A stretch of 64,000 bases of DNA. Origin: Hybos culiciformis. Taxonomy: Eukaryota; Arthropoda; Insecta; Diptera; Hybotidae. The notes beneath the pieces were generated by a model that did not search any database, was not told the DNA's origin, and worked only from the letters and a program-made list of their open reading frames with translations. Of the stretch, positions 36,830 through 50,770 are shown piece by piece. A program made the translations under genes and the position numbers. Every line of letters begins with the position of its first letter. The stretch's first letter is position 1. Location of the stretch: contig OZ023275.1 of the NCBI GenBank assembly GCA_964007475.1, positions 8,370,001 through 8,434,000 of the forward strand, read 5' to 3'.

Positions 36830-39054
36830 TTTAATCGTAAAATTTACCAAAAATTCTAATACAGAAATATTTGCTGGATCATTAAATCACGGAATAATTA
36901 AGATCATTTTCCTTGTATTATTAAAATATTGTTTATTGTGTTTTTACTTTTAAGAAAAAGTTGTAAATGTAATTAAAATTCTATCAATATAAATCGTTAA
37001 AATTGTTTTTTATTTCAAATCCTAGCCTAAATAGTATAATAATGATGTAAAAATACTGAATTGATCTATTAAAAACTTCAACATACTTTCAATTTTGATT
37101 TAGATAAAAATAAAAATATTTTATAAAAGGATTATTTTTCGATATTTTAGTTTCAGCATTTTGATATTTTGAACATAAGATAAATTGTTTTTGTAATTTT
37201 TGCTTGATATGAATTGAATGAATTCTCAATAACTAACCCCTCTAAATTTTCGAAATTAGGTTAAGTGGTATTTTTCGTAAATTCTATTCTCTATTTTGCT
37301 CAGCATATTCGATGTAACAACTATTTGTGGTTTACATTTTCAAACGAAACTAAAATAGGAAAATATAAATAATTTCATGAAGATAAATTAATTTAATAAA
37401 AAACCACTTTATTATTATTCTTTTAAAAATATTTATTTTAATTTAGATGCTTCATATACTATAATAATATAATAATTGTATATAATTAATCTTTTTTATT
37501 TAATTCTAAGTTTTTAACAATATGTCATTTATAAATGTATCACATATTCAGCATTAAGTTAGGAAGCAACAAGAAGAAATTATAGTTTTGTTAATTTTTA
37601 CAAATTTTTTGTAGTTTACATATTATGAGTATATTAGTATATTTATATATTATTTCTGTTTTCGACTTCAAAAATTAAGGATTATTAAAAAAATTATTTT
37701 TGGCTTCCACTACTATAATGCACCATAATTTTTATGCATTAAAATTTAGATCTAATCTAATGCTTATCAAATATTTTTTCCCGAAAAAATCTAAACATAT
37801 TGCAAGTAAAATTGTGTTGTGTTGTATACTATTAGGTAATAAATTATAAATTATATATTTTATTTGCAATATGAAGTAGATGTTTTTAAAACCCATCACC
37901 TTTTTATGACATCATTAATTGATAGAACTATACCCAAGCACCGTAGGTATCAATCAAATTTTTTTTTATTTTATTAATATTTTCTGTATTTTTTTTACTT
38001 TAATAACTTATATTGTGACCGTTTAAATCATTTGAATTTGGATATATATAATATAAATTTAATAAAATTATATTTTATATAAATGTTTTGTTTTTAATTC
38101 TTTTAGTAATGAAAAATTACAAAACTAAGAGACACGAAATTTTGGAATTTTTTTTACTCATTTTAAATACATAAATTGCATTTGAAAACTTAAAACATTT
38201 AATTCTAGATTTTTTTAAAAATAAATAATATTATGTAATTAAGAGAAAAAGATAGTCAATGAAATAATTTTTTAAATTTTACAATTTAATATTAAAATCT
38301 TTCCATCAAATTTCTTTTTACGAAAGAAAATATTTATGTATTTTTTTTTTAATCATCTTCAAATTATACGAGTTTTTTTTTAATCAGTCTTGAAAATAAC
38401 TAATAAAAAATATTTCTTTTTTTTGAATTCTATTAGGTATTTTGTTTTCATGATTTATATTTTAATTCATGCTTCAAAAAAAATTAGAAATAGGTACGTA
38501 ACTAATGATATCTTGTTATCAATCAGAATTTAAGAAGAAGAAACACCTTACTAAATTACAACGATATCTTTTAACACAAATAAATAATTCTTAGAAAACA
38601 AACTATTAACAAATGTAATTATAATACAAATCTAAAACCAGATTTAGATCCTCAAATAGAAATCGAATAAGACTATAGTATTTATTCAAAAATAAAATAA
38701 AAATAATCATTTAGTCGTATGAAAATTAGAAAATTGTGAAATAGTTGATTTATTATGATTGTATGAAAAAAGTCTCGCTTAGATACATATTTTGTAATGT
38801 AGGTTTTGCTCTGTTGTTTCAAGGCTTCGAAATATATTTTTTTTGATGATTATAATGATTATAATGATTACGTTAATGTTTTATGGACTAAAGTCGATTT
38901 TACAGAACTTCGAGAATCATTTTGATTATAGAAAAGTATTTTTGTATTATTTGGAATAAGGAAATTCTGTTTTAAATTAAGATGTTAGTAAATTTTTTGT
39001 AAATTAGTTTTATATATTGTTTTTGAGATAATAATTATTTTTAATTAGGATTCA
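36830..39054. other. Intergenic region V-ATPase D-ZP gene
   Basis: The 3' flanks of two convergent genes. AT-rich sequence with short simple repeats such as (TGATTATAA)n near 38845. No coding sequence or transposon with defined termini was seen. Confidence 0.6.
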
Positions 39055-42000
39055 TTAATACACTCTTCCATAAGGAAGTTGAGCATGATATGGTGATAAA
39101 AGTAGTTTACTTCCGAATCTTCCTGATTGTGCGGATTCACTAAAATTAAATATAAAAATTTTGTTATCTATATTGACAATGTTTTTTAAGTGCTATCCAA
39201 ATATTAAAAAAAAAATGTATATATATATATATATATATAAATAAATCTTTTTTGTCATTTAGATTAAGATAAAAATGTTAATAATACTAAAATATATTTT
39301 CTTATTACCTCGAGGAGAAAATACTTGTGCTTCCAGCATGTGAACTATTTGGATGTCTATTTCGCGTCTTGGATCGTATCAGACAACAAACTGCTATTAT
39401 AACGGCACTTAAAAATATAAGACCTAAAAAGCAAAACGCTAATGCTAAATTGGAGAGCGATAGGCATAAAACACCATCAGAATTTTGATTACTTCTAGTT
39501 CGGGCTGGATATTCTTCTGCTAAATATAAAAACCGAATCAATTTTTTTTTTTTTTCGAAATTTATTTTAAATAAAATAAATTGAATTTATTTTTGCAATA
39601 TTCTTATCAAAAAGTGACTTGAAATCATTTCATCAATGATAACATAAATCATTAGGAAACTCAAGTTCTTTCTAACAAAAACATATACATATCAATAAAT
39701 ATTATAATTATTTTAAATTATTATTTTATTTTCTTTTTAATTAAGTTATTAATAAAATTTTCAAAAGTATATTTACCACTCAAATTATAATTTCTTAAAG
39801 GATCTATTTCAATCTGTGGTGCACTAACAGCTGCCGAAAACATAAAAAAAAATATATTAATTTCACCAGTAATTTTCTATAAATTTTAGCACAAAGAAAT
39901 GAATAAACTTTTATTATTACAATACAAATAAAAATGTTTAATTTTAAAATTTTTAAAAGTAAAAATTCGTTCAGCAAAAAAAAAAAATTGAAATTTCAAT
40001 AAATTTTCCAAATTTCAATAACGAATAACAAAACAAAATAAAATGTATCGATTTTTATCTAAATAAATTTAATAAATAATTTAAATTATGTAATTTGTTC
40101 GTTTCTCTTTTATTTTAAAATCTAGAAAATTATTAATAATTATACAAACCTAATGAATTGAAGACCTCTATTTTTGTCAACAAATTATCAGGTGGAAGAA
40201 TATCCTGCAAACTATCTTTATTATCATTACAATCCACCTAACAAAATTAATTGAAATAAAAATAATGTAAAACAAATAAAATAAAAATATTAAAATACAT
40301 TAAAACTTTAATGGTCAAATCATAAAAATAATTTATTTAATCTGAACTTATTTATATATTTGTTGGCCGATTTACGTTTAGCTTGAATTTTTACCAAAAA
40401 TTATATATTAGACTTTATATTATTATTAAAAAAATACTGAAATTAATATAGCACTCATAAAGTAAATGGTCGTTGAACTAGGAAGAATATATTTAACGAA
40501 AATAGAATGTAATTACTTCAATTTTTTTTTAAATATAGTTTCTCGCTTTTAAAATAATAAAATATTTTACTACTCAAGACAAAAGCATTTGATTTTGTAA
40601 TAAATTTTTTTAATACATTTTCAAATAAATTATCTTTATTATATATAAATGTATATAATAGTTTATAATAATATTATGTAGGCATAGTATGTAAAATTTA
40701 GCGGTTTTTGTATTTTTATAATTTTTCAAATAGATTTTAAAATATAAATAAAAATAATAGCCGTATTTATAATGAATTTATCGGTAGCTAGTTATGATTA
40801 TTAAATAAAAAATTTTTATTAAAGAAATTAATTTATTTTTACTGTTTTTTTTTCCTATTTCTTTTTTAATTAATTATTTTTCGTTATATTTTCAGTAAAG
40901 TAGTCTATTGTAATTATTAAGGCATTCATGTTTGTTAAGTATAATTTCTAATAGTAGGTATATGACTACACTTACATGTGGACATTTTCCTTTGCATAAT
41001 TGAACATTACATGAAATGTGTAGGCGTTCTCTATCTGGAAATTTAAACGCTGGAAAACTTGAAGTGTACAATTTTTCAACTAAATCATCTTTATGAGGTT
41101 TAGACCATCCCTCCTCGGCCGGTCGAATTCTTGTACGTAAGGCTGGCATAACCTTTACAAAAAAAATAAAATAAAATTGTTGTTATGATAATTGTAAAAT
41201 AATTTTTTTCTGAAGAAGAGGTTTTTTATCATACACTTTAGAATTTAAAAATTGGTTAAACAAAATATGAAATTGTATGTTATAATAAATGAAATATTAA
41301 CTTTTCAAAATTTCGATAATATAAATTTTAAACTAAATTATGCTTAGGATAGGATCTATAAGTCACATCGTAATACTACCACTAAAATGCTAAGCTCCAC
41401 TTCGAAATAAAATTAATTCAACATGAAGCTTTGAATTTTTATGTTCGTTGAATATCAATCAAAATCTTTCTAATACTTACTATTAAAATTTATTATGTGT
41501 GTCATCGTGAATTTTTCAGAAAAAAAAAAAAAATATATAACAAAAATGTTTATTTTATGTTCTTTTTTGTAATTGATAAAAAAAAAACAAAAAAACGTTA
41601 TTAAATGAGGCAAATTCAAGGATTTATAATTATTGTAGAATTTTTGTCATAAAAGTCCAAGTAAGGTACTCTTAAAATGGTTCTACCTTCTTTATATATA
41701 CCCAACTCGAAAAATAATAATAAATACATTGTACATTAAGACTTTAGGTTTCAATATGTTATATATTTTCTAAGCTTAACACTTGCAAAATGTATATACT
41801 CAATTCAATCGAATATAAACCAAATCGAAAGTGTATGTATACAGATTAATATTTGATAAATTAATTTTTTTATTTCACATTGTGATTTTGAAAATAAAGG
41901 AAAATTAACATTTATCATCATCAAATAACAACACCTGTGAACTTAATTAGTTCAAATTACAAGCTAGATTATACGTGAATATATTAAATTTCTCATCTTT

Positions 42001-45000
42001 TTCAATATTGTATGTATGAAAATATTAAATAGATAATAATTATAAACTTATTATTAAAAATTATAAGAAAAATGATGAAAATAATGTCGTAATAATAATC
42101 TTATTTTAAACTATATCTAACTATATTATAATAATAGGAATAAATACAAGGTTGTTGTCCCTGGTATGTGTTATATAAATAAAAATTATATTGTTATTAT
42201 TATTATTATGCAAAGAAATATTTACAAAACCTTGTAAAGTTCAACGGAAAATAAAGATAAAATATTTTAAAAACTCATAATAAAATTGCACATTTGGTGC
42301 TGCTTTTATCTAAAAAAAAAAAAGAAAAACACTTTCATTTTTTTTTTTAAATAATTTTCGCATGAATAATATGGGAAAATCTATCTTCTTTTTCTTTTCG
42401 TGTTAGTCTATAAAACAAAAGAAAAATAATTAAAGCACATAAATTGAAGAAATATTTTATTTTGAAATAAATTAAGATCTTTAGTAAAATATGAGCAAAG
42501 GAAGTCAAAATTTTAAAATCTAATTATTGTTTTTATTTTAGATTCGAAATGATAATTAGATTAGAAATTGAGCAACTATATTATATTGGTTTAATATTAG
42601 ATTAGTGTATACAGGCGACTTAAAGAGTTTTTGTGTTGCACTAAAATATGAATCCGATAAAATCGGATAAAATTTACTAAATAAAACTATAATACGAATG
42701 ATTTAAAATAGAAGATGAAACCTCTTTTCTAAAGTAATTTTCACAATATCGACTATCACTGGCACTCCGATTAATATTTCTTTTATAAAAAAACGAGTGT
42801 TAAAATACAAATAATTATAATATAATTTAATTATTTTTTTTATCATGTCATATTTCATTCGTATTTAAATTTTTAACAATTTTATATTTAATTTTTTTTA
42901 GTTGTAAAAAGATTCATTATATTTTGAGACATCTTATTGTATTCTCGTCTACGCAATTTCACTTATGTAAATTGTATAAATTTTCTTATTTGAATGAGAT
43001 TTTATATATAAATATTACACGGTTTTTGTTTTTTTTCTGTTGAAAATTGTATTAAAATTAATTAATTCCAAGTTCACATTGAATTCTTGAAAATTTACTT
43101 TTAATGTTGATATTATAAACAGAACATAATATTATAAATAAAAACTCTTATCTTTATATGGCCATTTTCATAGTTACAAGAATATGCAGCTGATTCAATT
43201 TTTTAAGCAAAATATTCTGTTAATTTTTTTTATCTTTCTTTAGATACTCTTCTTTATAATTTATTGATAAATAATATAATTAAATTGATAATGGATAAAA
43301 TTTTACCACTTGTAATTAAGTGAAAATAATAAAATATAATTTGAACCAAATACCATATGCAGAACATTAGATTTTTTTCAAATGTTGACTTGATGTTACT
43401 TTATTTCTACCGATAAATTATAAAGATTTATATATACTTGGTTGAAGACATACTTTTGATAATTTTCCATTTCAGACACTACAACTTTGTAATCTAAATG
43501 TACATACCCCCGCGTATTCAATAAGTGTTTGAAGATGCCCTTGCTTAACAAAATATATAAATTTTTTTGTTACATCAATATTATATAGTATTTAATTTAA
43601 AGATAAAGTATGTGTAGTTACGAAATATATATATATTATAAATATTAACTTTTTAATACTTTATTTGAAGTATTATATACTTACATTAATTAATTTATTT
43701 TATTTTATTTTTAAAGTGAAACGTTTAAATTTAAAAATATTTACATAATTTTTTAGGTTTAATGTAATTAAAATTTAATGAAGTAATTATGTTTTAAGTT
43801 TATTAAACGGAACATAGGCACGTACGTAGCATTCTCGCTTTTTATAATTTATTATGAGTTATAAATTAACGTGAATAATACTAAAGATAGTATTAAATTA
43901 AAGGTACATGCATTATTGTTATTTTATTTTAAATTCTTTTATAATACCGTTCAGGTGTATAATTTATTATTATTATACTATTATATATGGCTATTATATT
44001 GGGATTATTTTTACTATATAGGAAACTTAATATAGGAAATTTTTTAGATTAAAAATTAAGCTAGAAAATTATTAAAAAATTCGAATATAGTAGAATTGAG
44101 TATAATTTTATTGGAAAATAAAATAATTTTGCAGTTCATCAAACATCATATTTAAATATTCATTATAATCCTATAGTGAGTGTTCTGTCAAGAAATCTAT
44201 TGTCTTGAAAAAAAATATAACTAACTTATTCATTATTTATATTATACTAGAAAAAAGCCTGCACAGAAAAAATAGTGCAGGCCTAGCCTAGTAACTATGC
44301 GTTGATTTTTGTCATTTCGAAAAGAATGCTTTTATTTTTTTATTAATAAAGTACGCCTTGATTTTTTTTGTTTATATTTTAAAGTTTTTATCAAAGTACG
44401 CCTTGCATTCAGTGTTGCATAGTCATTCGGTTATTTTATTTATTATTTACGTTAAAAAAAATAAATAGAGGAAAGCGCCAACACTGCCAAGGTCGTTTAA
44501 GAGGTGAGTTCACCTTTTATTATATTAGATTATATAGTAATTAAAAAACAATAAAACACTTTAATCATTTTTAATTAATTCTGTATTTTTAAGGTATTTA
44601 ATTCTACGAAGGAAGAATAACTTCTTCACTTCATTGATTTATCCTTGAGTTTTTGAATACCAAAGTGTGAATAACTTTTTTTTAAAATACAAAACTGAAT
44701 GTACCTATAACATACATATTTGTTGGTATGTTGATGCATATACCTTCTTTTGTTCATATATAATCAGTTTTTTATGATATATAGAAGAATAGTTATTAGT
44801 TACTAAAATAGAAGAAACGATAGCGTGAAAAAATAATATATTTTTTTATTTATTTATTTTAATTTTAATGAATCATTAATAATAAAATATTTTATTATTT
44901 TCAGTAGTTATTAAAACTGTATTTTTTTGTTAAAATTTTAATAAACTTTAAGAATTGAAGAGCTCAGATGCAGCTATGTATGCATAATTTAATTGATATT

Positions 45001-48000
45001 TTTATTATTTGATTTCATGAGGGTTCGAACGTATAATTAAAAAATAAGTTTAAAAAAAATAATGTCGAAAATGTAAATTACAATAATTGAAAGTGGTTAG
45101 TGGTATACGTATAGTAACTTTGAAATGTACTTAGTACAAAGTTAAAACATTAAATCCATTAAAAAATTCATTCGTGCTGCTCTTCGTTTAAAAAAAAACT
45201 CATTAATAGCACTTTTGGATAAGTTGAGTTATATATCGCAAAAGAATAACTAATATTTTTATTAAAAACTTTCTTAAGCCCTTTCTTTACTAGTTCATAA
45301 GCTAAAGAGTCTTATAAAAATAGGTTTTCTGTAATTTTTAAGTTTCTCGTTTCCACAATTTAGTTAACAAAGGGTCTAAAAATTAACATCAAAAATTTGG
45401 AAAATAATAAAACTAAAATTATTATTCAGTTTCTTAGTTCATTACATAATAACGTTATGTAACAATATTAGCTTAGCCTCCAAGAAAGCAAATAAAGGCA
45501 ATTCAAATTTTATAAAATTAATAGTTTTCAAAACATTCGGCCTTCTAAGCAACATTTAACAACTTATAAATTTTATTTCATCGAAAAAATTTAAATAAAA
45601 AAAAATAGTAGAAAAAAACACCTAAAAATTAAAGAAAAAAAAATTTCCTTTAAATTAAAATACAATGCGAGCTAATATAATTAATACTGATCAAATGAAA
45701 TAAATAATTTATGCAAATACAGAATAAAGAAGATTTAAAAAAAAATATGCAAGAACGAGTTATATCTATTCAAATAGGTTAATTTTTCAGTTAAAGAAAT
45801 AAATAGGTAAATAAAAATTAAAATATTTTGTTTTTTTTTCTGCTGAATAAATGCACTGACCTTTAAAATTATTCAACCAACAATTTCGTTGATGAAATTA
45901 ATTCGTAATAATTTTTTTTCACAAATGCATATATATACGAAAGATAATATATTTATCTTCTTAAATCATTAAATTTGTATACAAAACAAATATAAATATC
46001 TTCTTTGAATGGTATATTTATTAATTTAATGAGTAAATGAGTTTTTCAGGTACAAATTAATAAAATTCTAATAAATGGATTGCTCCAATTTATTTCTTAT
46101 ATGAAATAAAATACTTCTCTTGTAAGATTCGCGCATGTTTGTTTATCTGTAAATAATATAATCGAGGGAAACATTGAAATCTGCTGACAATTGTCGAAGA
46201 ACGGAGCCATAATTTATTATTGTCTTAATTAATGTAAAAACTCTGAATTATATGAAGAATTCTTAGATTTTTAAAATGAAATGCTCCAAAAGAGTTCAGT
46301 ATTATATTACTTATAATTACTAATTACTATACATAATATTACTAATTACTATACATAATATATACTTATATAGGATTTTATCAAATTAAAATTCTAAATA
46401 TAATTTTTATGAATCTTTTATAATATAGATTTGATATTAACTTGTATTTGATTATATTTCATTATAATATACAGATTAAGGGAAATCAATGAAATGAAGT
46501 TTACAAAAAAGACAAGAAACTGAAACGTATAATAAACATGAACTCAAAAATTAATGAATTGAAAAAATTAACACGGAACAACCGCTTTATTCAGAATCAG
46601 AATTATAATAAAGTATTAATGAAATATATTTCTAATTAATTTACAGATGACCCAAAAATAAATTTCAGATAATGTTATCTTTAGGCTTAAAAAAAAAAAT
46701 GTTTTTAAGTTTTCATAATTGGGAAAAATTAGCAAAAAACAAAACAAAAGAAAATATTTTTAATTATATTTTGTCTACCTCTCCGTTAAACAAGCTTCTT
46801 AATAGCTTATTATAATACTTATTTATAGTGTTATAATAAAACTTTCACACATTTAAATTAACATCACATTATAAAATATAAATTAAAAAATTCATGCTGG
46901 TCAATTCTTTTGAATTAAAAAAATAATATATAAATATAAATATATAAAAAAATATTAAACTTATAAAAAATTAGCAATTTCATTGTATGGAATTGATAAT
47001 AAACTATCTCTAATAAACATTATGTATGCATTGTAAATACTCTGCTTTATATCAAAAACAAAATTTAACCCATAAAATTTTTTAATTATATTTTTATGTA
47101 TAATATATATGAATGTACATTTGTATATCTATGTGTAAATTATATGAGATTTTAATGACTTAATTTAGTAAATTAAAGTGATTTTTCAATTCGCACAATA
47201 ATTATAACAATCATATCCAATAGATATGATTTGATCAGCTTTATCTAAAATTAAGTTGCATAAGCTTTATCTAGACAAATCTTAATTTAAATGAACTAAG
47301 TTTTGGAACTTTGGAACTTTGAAAATCTAAGCTCAAATTATGCAACTATGCGGACTTATTAGCCTATATATAGATTCAGATCATAATATTATATAAAATA
47401 ATAGTAAGGTTCTATGTTATCTTTTAACATAAAAATATTTTTAAGTTTTCGCTAAGAAGTTAACAAATACATAATATTAATATTTACCTGTTCATCGATT
47501 GGACACCCGCGCTTATCAATTAATTTTTGTGACGTGTCTCCAAGACCATCTAAAGCTTGGCATTCAACTACACGAATGTCTATACTACCTAAATGTCAAA
47601 ACAATAAATTTTAAAAGTTGTCTGCCATATAATTTATAGAACTACTGTTTATTACCTGGCAAAACTGCTCTTACGGTAAGCGTTGTATTGTTTCCCACTG
47701 TTTAAATGAAATGAAATTTAATAATCAGAAAGAATAGGAATAATTTGAAGTTTTTCGAATATAAATGAGAATAATATATCAAATATTAATAATGTTTATA
47801 TGTATGTACCTTCTACAAATCCAGTATCAGCACTATTACTATCACCAGAACCCAGTTCTAACCAGATTCTAACACGAGGTGGCGGTAAAGTTGGATCTGG
47901 GTCTGTTATAAAAATTTTTTCTGAGATATTTTCATCCGTATTCGAAGATCTCATGCGACCGTTTCTGCAAAAAAAATTATAATTTGAAAAGAAATAAAAA

Positions 48001-49645
48001 TTGATAATTGTCATTAATCCTCACCTATAAAATTTTTTTAAAAGAGAATCTTTCTCTGCATTTTTGGCAACTTTTAATTCCATGCTCATCATTGAAGCTG
48101 GTAGTCTTAAAAATATTGTGAAAGATAATAAAGCTAAATTATGATCCTTGATTAAGTTGATAATATTTTGGAAATATGATCAGGGATATATAGCAAATTT
48201 GCAAGTATACTCGATTGAGAACTTAACGAATATACATTTTAATATTAAACATTTTAGAACTTGCTGGTTTGTTGACTATGTATTATAGTCATTCTGTTTT
48301 GTTGACTATGTATTATAGTCATTCTGTCTTAAAAATAATTTGATTCTAAATGCAGGGAAGTGTCAGTTTATTTCTTACATTTGAAGGTTTTATCCGATAC
48401 TATCGTCGTATAAAATTAGTGGGACAGTTGTTTCTGCCTCCGAAGTGGTTAGGGATTTGGGAGTTTTCTGTGACTCAAGGCTGAACTTTCAATTTCATAT
48501 TAACGCGCAAGCTGGCAGGGGTAGTCCTTTGTGTGGTTTTTTAAAAAGATGGTCAAAGGTGTTTAGTGATCCTAGGGTGACTAAGTCATTATTTACATGC
48601 TGGGTGAGACCTTTGCTTGAGTACGCCATCCAAGTTTGGTCTCAAGTTTTGCAGTAAATGGACTGGCCCCCTCTTCATCTGTTGCTGCGGACGACCTTAC
48701 GTTTGATACTCTTTCTTATAGTGAACGTTTGGAGTTGCTCAAGTTGGCTTCCCTTGAGAAGCCTAGAGAGGTAGCTGACGTGATTTTAATTCAACAAGTA
48801 TTACAGGGGATTTTCACCTCCCCTAAAATTTTAGACAAACTATAAATTTTCGAGTTACACACCAGTCTTTAAGGGGGACGGCACTGTTTAATTTAGACTT
48901 TCACCGTACAGTTTATAAATCATTAGAGCCAATTTCAAGAATGATGAGAGAGGTGAACTCTTGTAACGCTCAGTTCGATCTGAACCTCAATAAGGACTGT
49001 TTAAAGAAGAGGTTGTATATGCGTTGAGAAAGCCGGAATTTATTTCGTTTTTTGGTGTTGTCAGCTTTGTTTGGTCAGGCGTAGTGTATTTTGTTTTATA
49101 TCATTGTTATATCATTTTATATTTTATATTTTGTATTTATATCATTGTTACTTAAATTAATTGTATATGATGTTGATTTAAGTTAAATAAATAAATAAAT
49201 AAATAAATTACCTGCATTTCGCAACTTTCACAATATCTGAACTTTGTCTCAATTTTAAATCCATTTGTAACATTATTTTCACAGACATTTCCAAGCTGCC
49301 ATCTGATTTTGGTTCAGAGCGGACACCACATTTATTTGTTGGTAATACTAAGCTTAAAATTGATTCCTCATTGCCCACAACCCGACATTCTTCTTTGGCA
49401 AAATCTTTGGCAAATAATATACCATGAAATTTTTTATTACCTAAATCAATTTTCATTTCAAATTTTTCTCGCGTACAATTTGTTATTATCGATGAAATTT
49501 TGGTTCTAGTTTTCTTAAATGAAAATTTTTTAAATGAATTTTGTTGCTCTCTATCATCTTGATCTCTGACAGTTGTTCTTAATGCCCATACACCATAAAA
49601 TAGTATTTCATAATGTAATAACAATATTATTAAACGTATTTTCAT
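39055..49645 (-). CDS. Transmembrane ZP (zona pellucida) domain protein
   Basis: Exons in coding order: 49645-49212, 48105-48025, 47964-47810, 47697-47656, 47588-47488, 41152-40976, 40237-40150, 39830-39777, 39519-39309 and 39139-39055. All phases agree, giving 475 residues. Seen: a hydrophobic signal peptide over the first ~22 residues; a Cys-containing ZP-N part with NCTREKFEMKIDLGNKKFHG and KEECRV (exon 1); a ZP-C part with VVECQALDGLGDTSQKLID, GCPIDEQ, FPAFKFPDRERLHISCNVQL and CKGKCPHVDC; a transmembrane helix at about residues 400-425; and a short cytoplasmic tail ending PYGRVY. ZP proteins of this layout polymerise into apical extracellular matrix in insect epithelia, where they shape cuticle. 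I could not assign a named Drosophila orthologue. Intron 5 is 6.3 kb, and intron 1 holds a non-LTR retrotransposon fragment. Confidence 0.93.
39218..39240. repeat. (TA)n microsatellite
   Basis: About ten TA units in the last intron of the ZP gene. Confidence 0.85.
44257..44510. repeat. Unclassified repeat-like patch
   Basis: The hairpin GCCTGCAC...GTGCAGGC (44257-44264 with 44275-44282) is followed by AAAGTACGCCTTG at about 44348 and again at about 44393. Then comes GAAAGCGCCAACACTGCCAA. The composition differs from the intron around it, but no ends are definable. Confidence 0.3.
46319..46362. repeat. 22-bp direct repeat
   Basis: ACTAATTACTATACATAATA, plus TT or TA, occurs twice back to back inside ZP gene intron 5. 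Confidence 0.7.
48267..48326. repeat. 30-bp tandem duplication inside the RT fragment
   Basis: GTTGACTATGTATTATAGTC plus ten flanking bases occurs twice, at a 30-base offset (48271 and 48301). It adds ten codons in frame just before the LNAGKC-like motif of the dead reverse transcriptase. Confidence 0.8.
49184..49208. repeat. (AAAT)n retrotransposon tail
   Basis: About six AAAT units closing the non-LTR element. They are followed at once by TTAC, the complement of the ZP exon 1 donor GTAA. Confidence 0.85.
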
Positions 49646-50522
49646 GATTTCCTTCTTGTTCTTTAAATAGTAACAATTTTTTTACTATTTTATTTTTAAT
49701 TGTAATGTTTTTTATATCCCCACCGCTAAAAAAATTAAAAAATGAATTGAATTATTTAAAATTGTATAATGAAATAAACATAAATGTTTGTATAATATAA
49801 GTGATAATATTTGTTTATATATGTAGGTAAATGATAAATCTTATCCTTAAAAAAAAAACATATATTTAACATAATATTAATGAATTTTGATTAGTTCTAG
49901 GATTCCAAAGCTTCAATTATATATTCTTAATTGATAAATAAGCTAACCATGATCAATTTCTTTATTCACATTTTGCCAAAATATAATAAAATAGTAAAAT
50001 ATTAGATAATGGCGCTGACGTATCTAACAAATTGATCTATAAATGTGATCCATATGTGCACATTTAAATAATAATTTTTTGTTCATTTCTTGCTTGGAAA
50101 CTATTCATTGAAATTTACAACAAGCATACTAGAAAACGGATTTAAAAATATTATATACTTAATATAGAGTGAAAGTTTTGTTTATCTTTTTATATCATAT
50201 TATTTACATAATCGTAAATTAGAATAAGATATATAATATATTAACACAAAAAATACGTGCTATCTCAACCTTTAAATTTATATCTCAATTCAAATTAATT
50301 ATCTGGAAAATTTTAACAAACCAGATGCTTATTAGATTTATTTTACGTCTTAAGCATGTCATATTTTCAACTGGATATAATTTTGAATTATGGACTAAAA
50401 CTAGAAGTGAGAAATTATATTGATCTTAAAATAATGAAGCAAAAATTATATAAATAAAACTTAAGGATATTCCGAAAAAAAAAAATAGCCAATTTTATGT
50501 GCAAAAATATAGATATATTAAA

Positions 50523-50770
50523 TCAAAAAGTAATGGCTGAAAAATGGATGAAGCATTTTCCAATTTATTTCTTCCAAAATCGTAACGTAACCACAAGATC
50601 TTGTTTTAGGATTAATGTATTTTTATTATTTATATTTATATTTATATCAAAAAGTAATGGCTGAAAAATGGATGAAGCATTTTCCAATTTATTTCTTCCA
50701 AAATCGTAACGTAACGACAAGATCTTGTTTTAGGATTAATGTATTTTTATTATTTATATTTATATTTATA
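50523..50770. repeat. Tandem duplication, two 124-bp copies
   Basis: The second copy starts at 50647. The copies share TCAAAAAGTAATGGCTGAAA and the sequence that follows, through to TTATTATTTATATTTATATT. I see one base difference (GTAACCACAAG against GTAACGACAAG), so the duplication looks recent, or it is an assembly artefact. Confidence 0.9.

Larger units (their letters stand above)
41153..47487 (-). other. ZP gene intron 5 (6.3 kb)
   Basis: AT-rich intron with no supported exon. It contains a small GC-richer patch near 44257-44510, with an 8-bp stem GCCTGCAC/GTGCAGGC and a twice-repeated AAAGTACGCCTTG. It also holds a 22-bp direct repeat at 46319-46362. No transposon with clear termini was recognised. 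Confidence 0.55.
48265..49208 (+). mobile_element. 5'-truncated non-LTR retrotransposon (jockey/CR1-like RT end)
   Basis: The plus strand encodes, with stops and frameshifts, the C-terminal part of a non-LTR reverse transcriptase. Recognisable pieces in order are NNLILNAGKCQF (about 48335), VVRDLGVFCDSRLNFQFHI (48444), SLFTCWVRPLLEYAIQVWS (about 48588), LELLKLASL, FRVTHQSLRGTALFNLDFHR (about 48850), YKSLEPISRM, then FDLNLNKDCLKKRLY ending near 49023. A non-coding 3' tail ends in an AAAT repeat at 49184-49208. Truncation at the 5' side and an A-rich 3' repeat are typical of target-primed insertion. It is antisense to the ZP gene, in its intron 1. The left boundary is uncertain, and no target-site duplication was found by eye. 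Confidence 0.85.
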
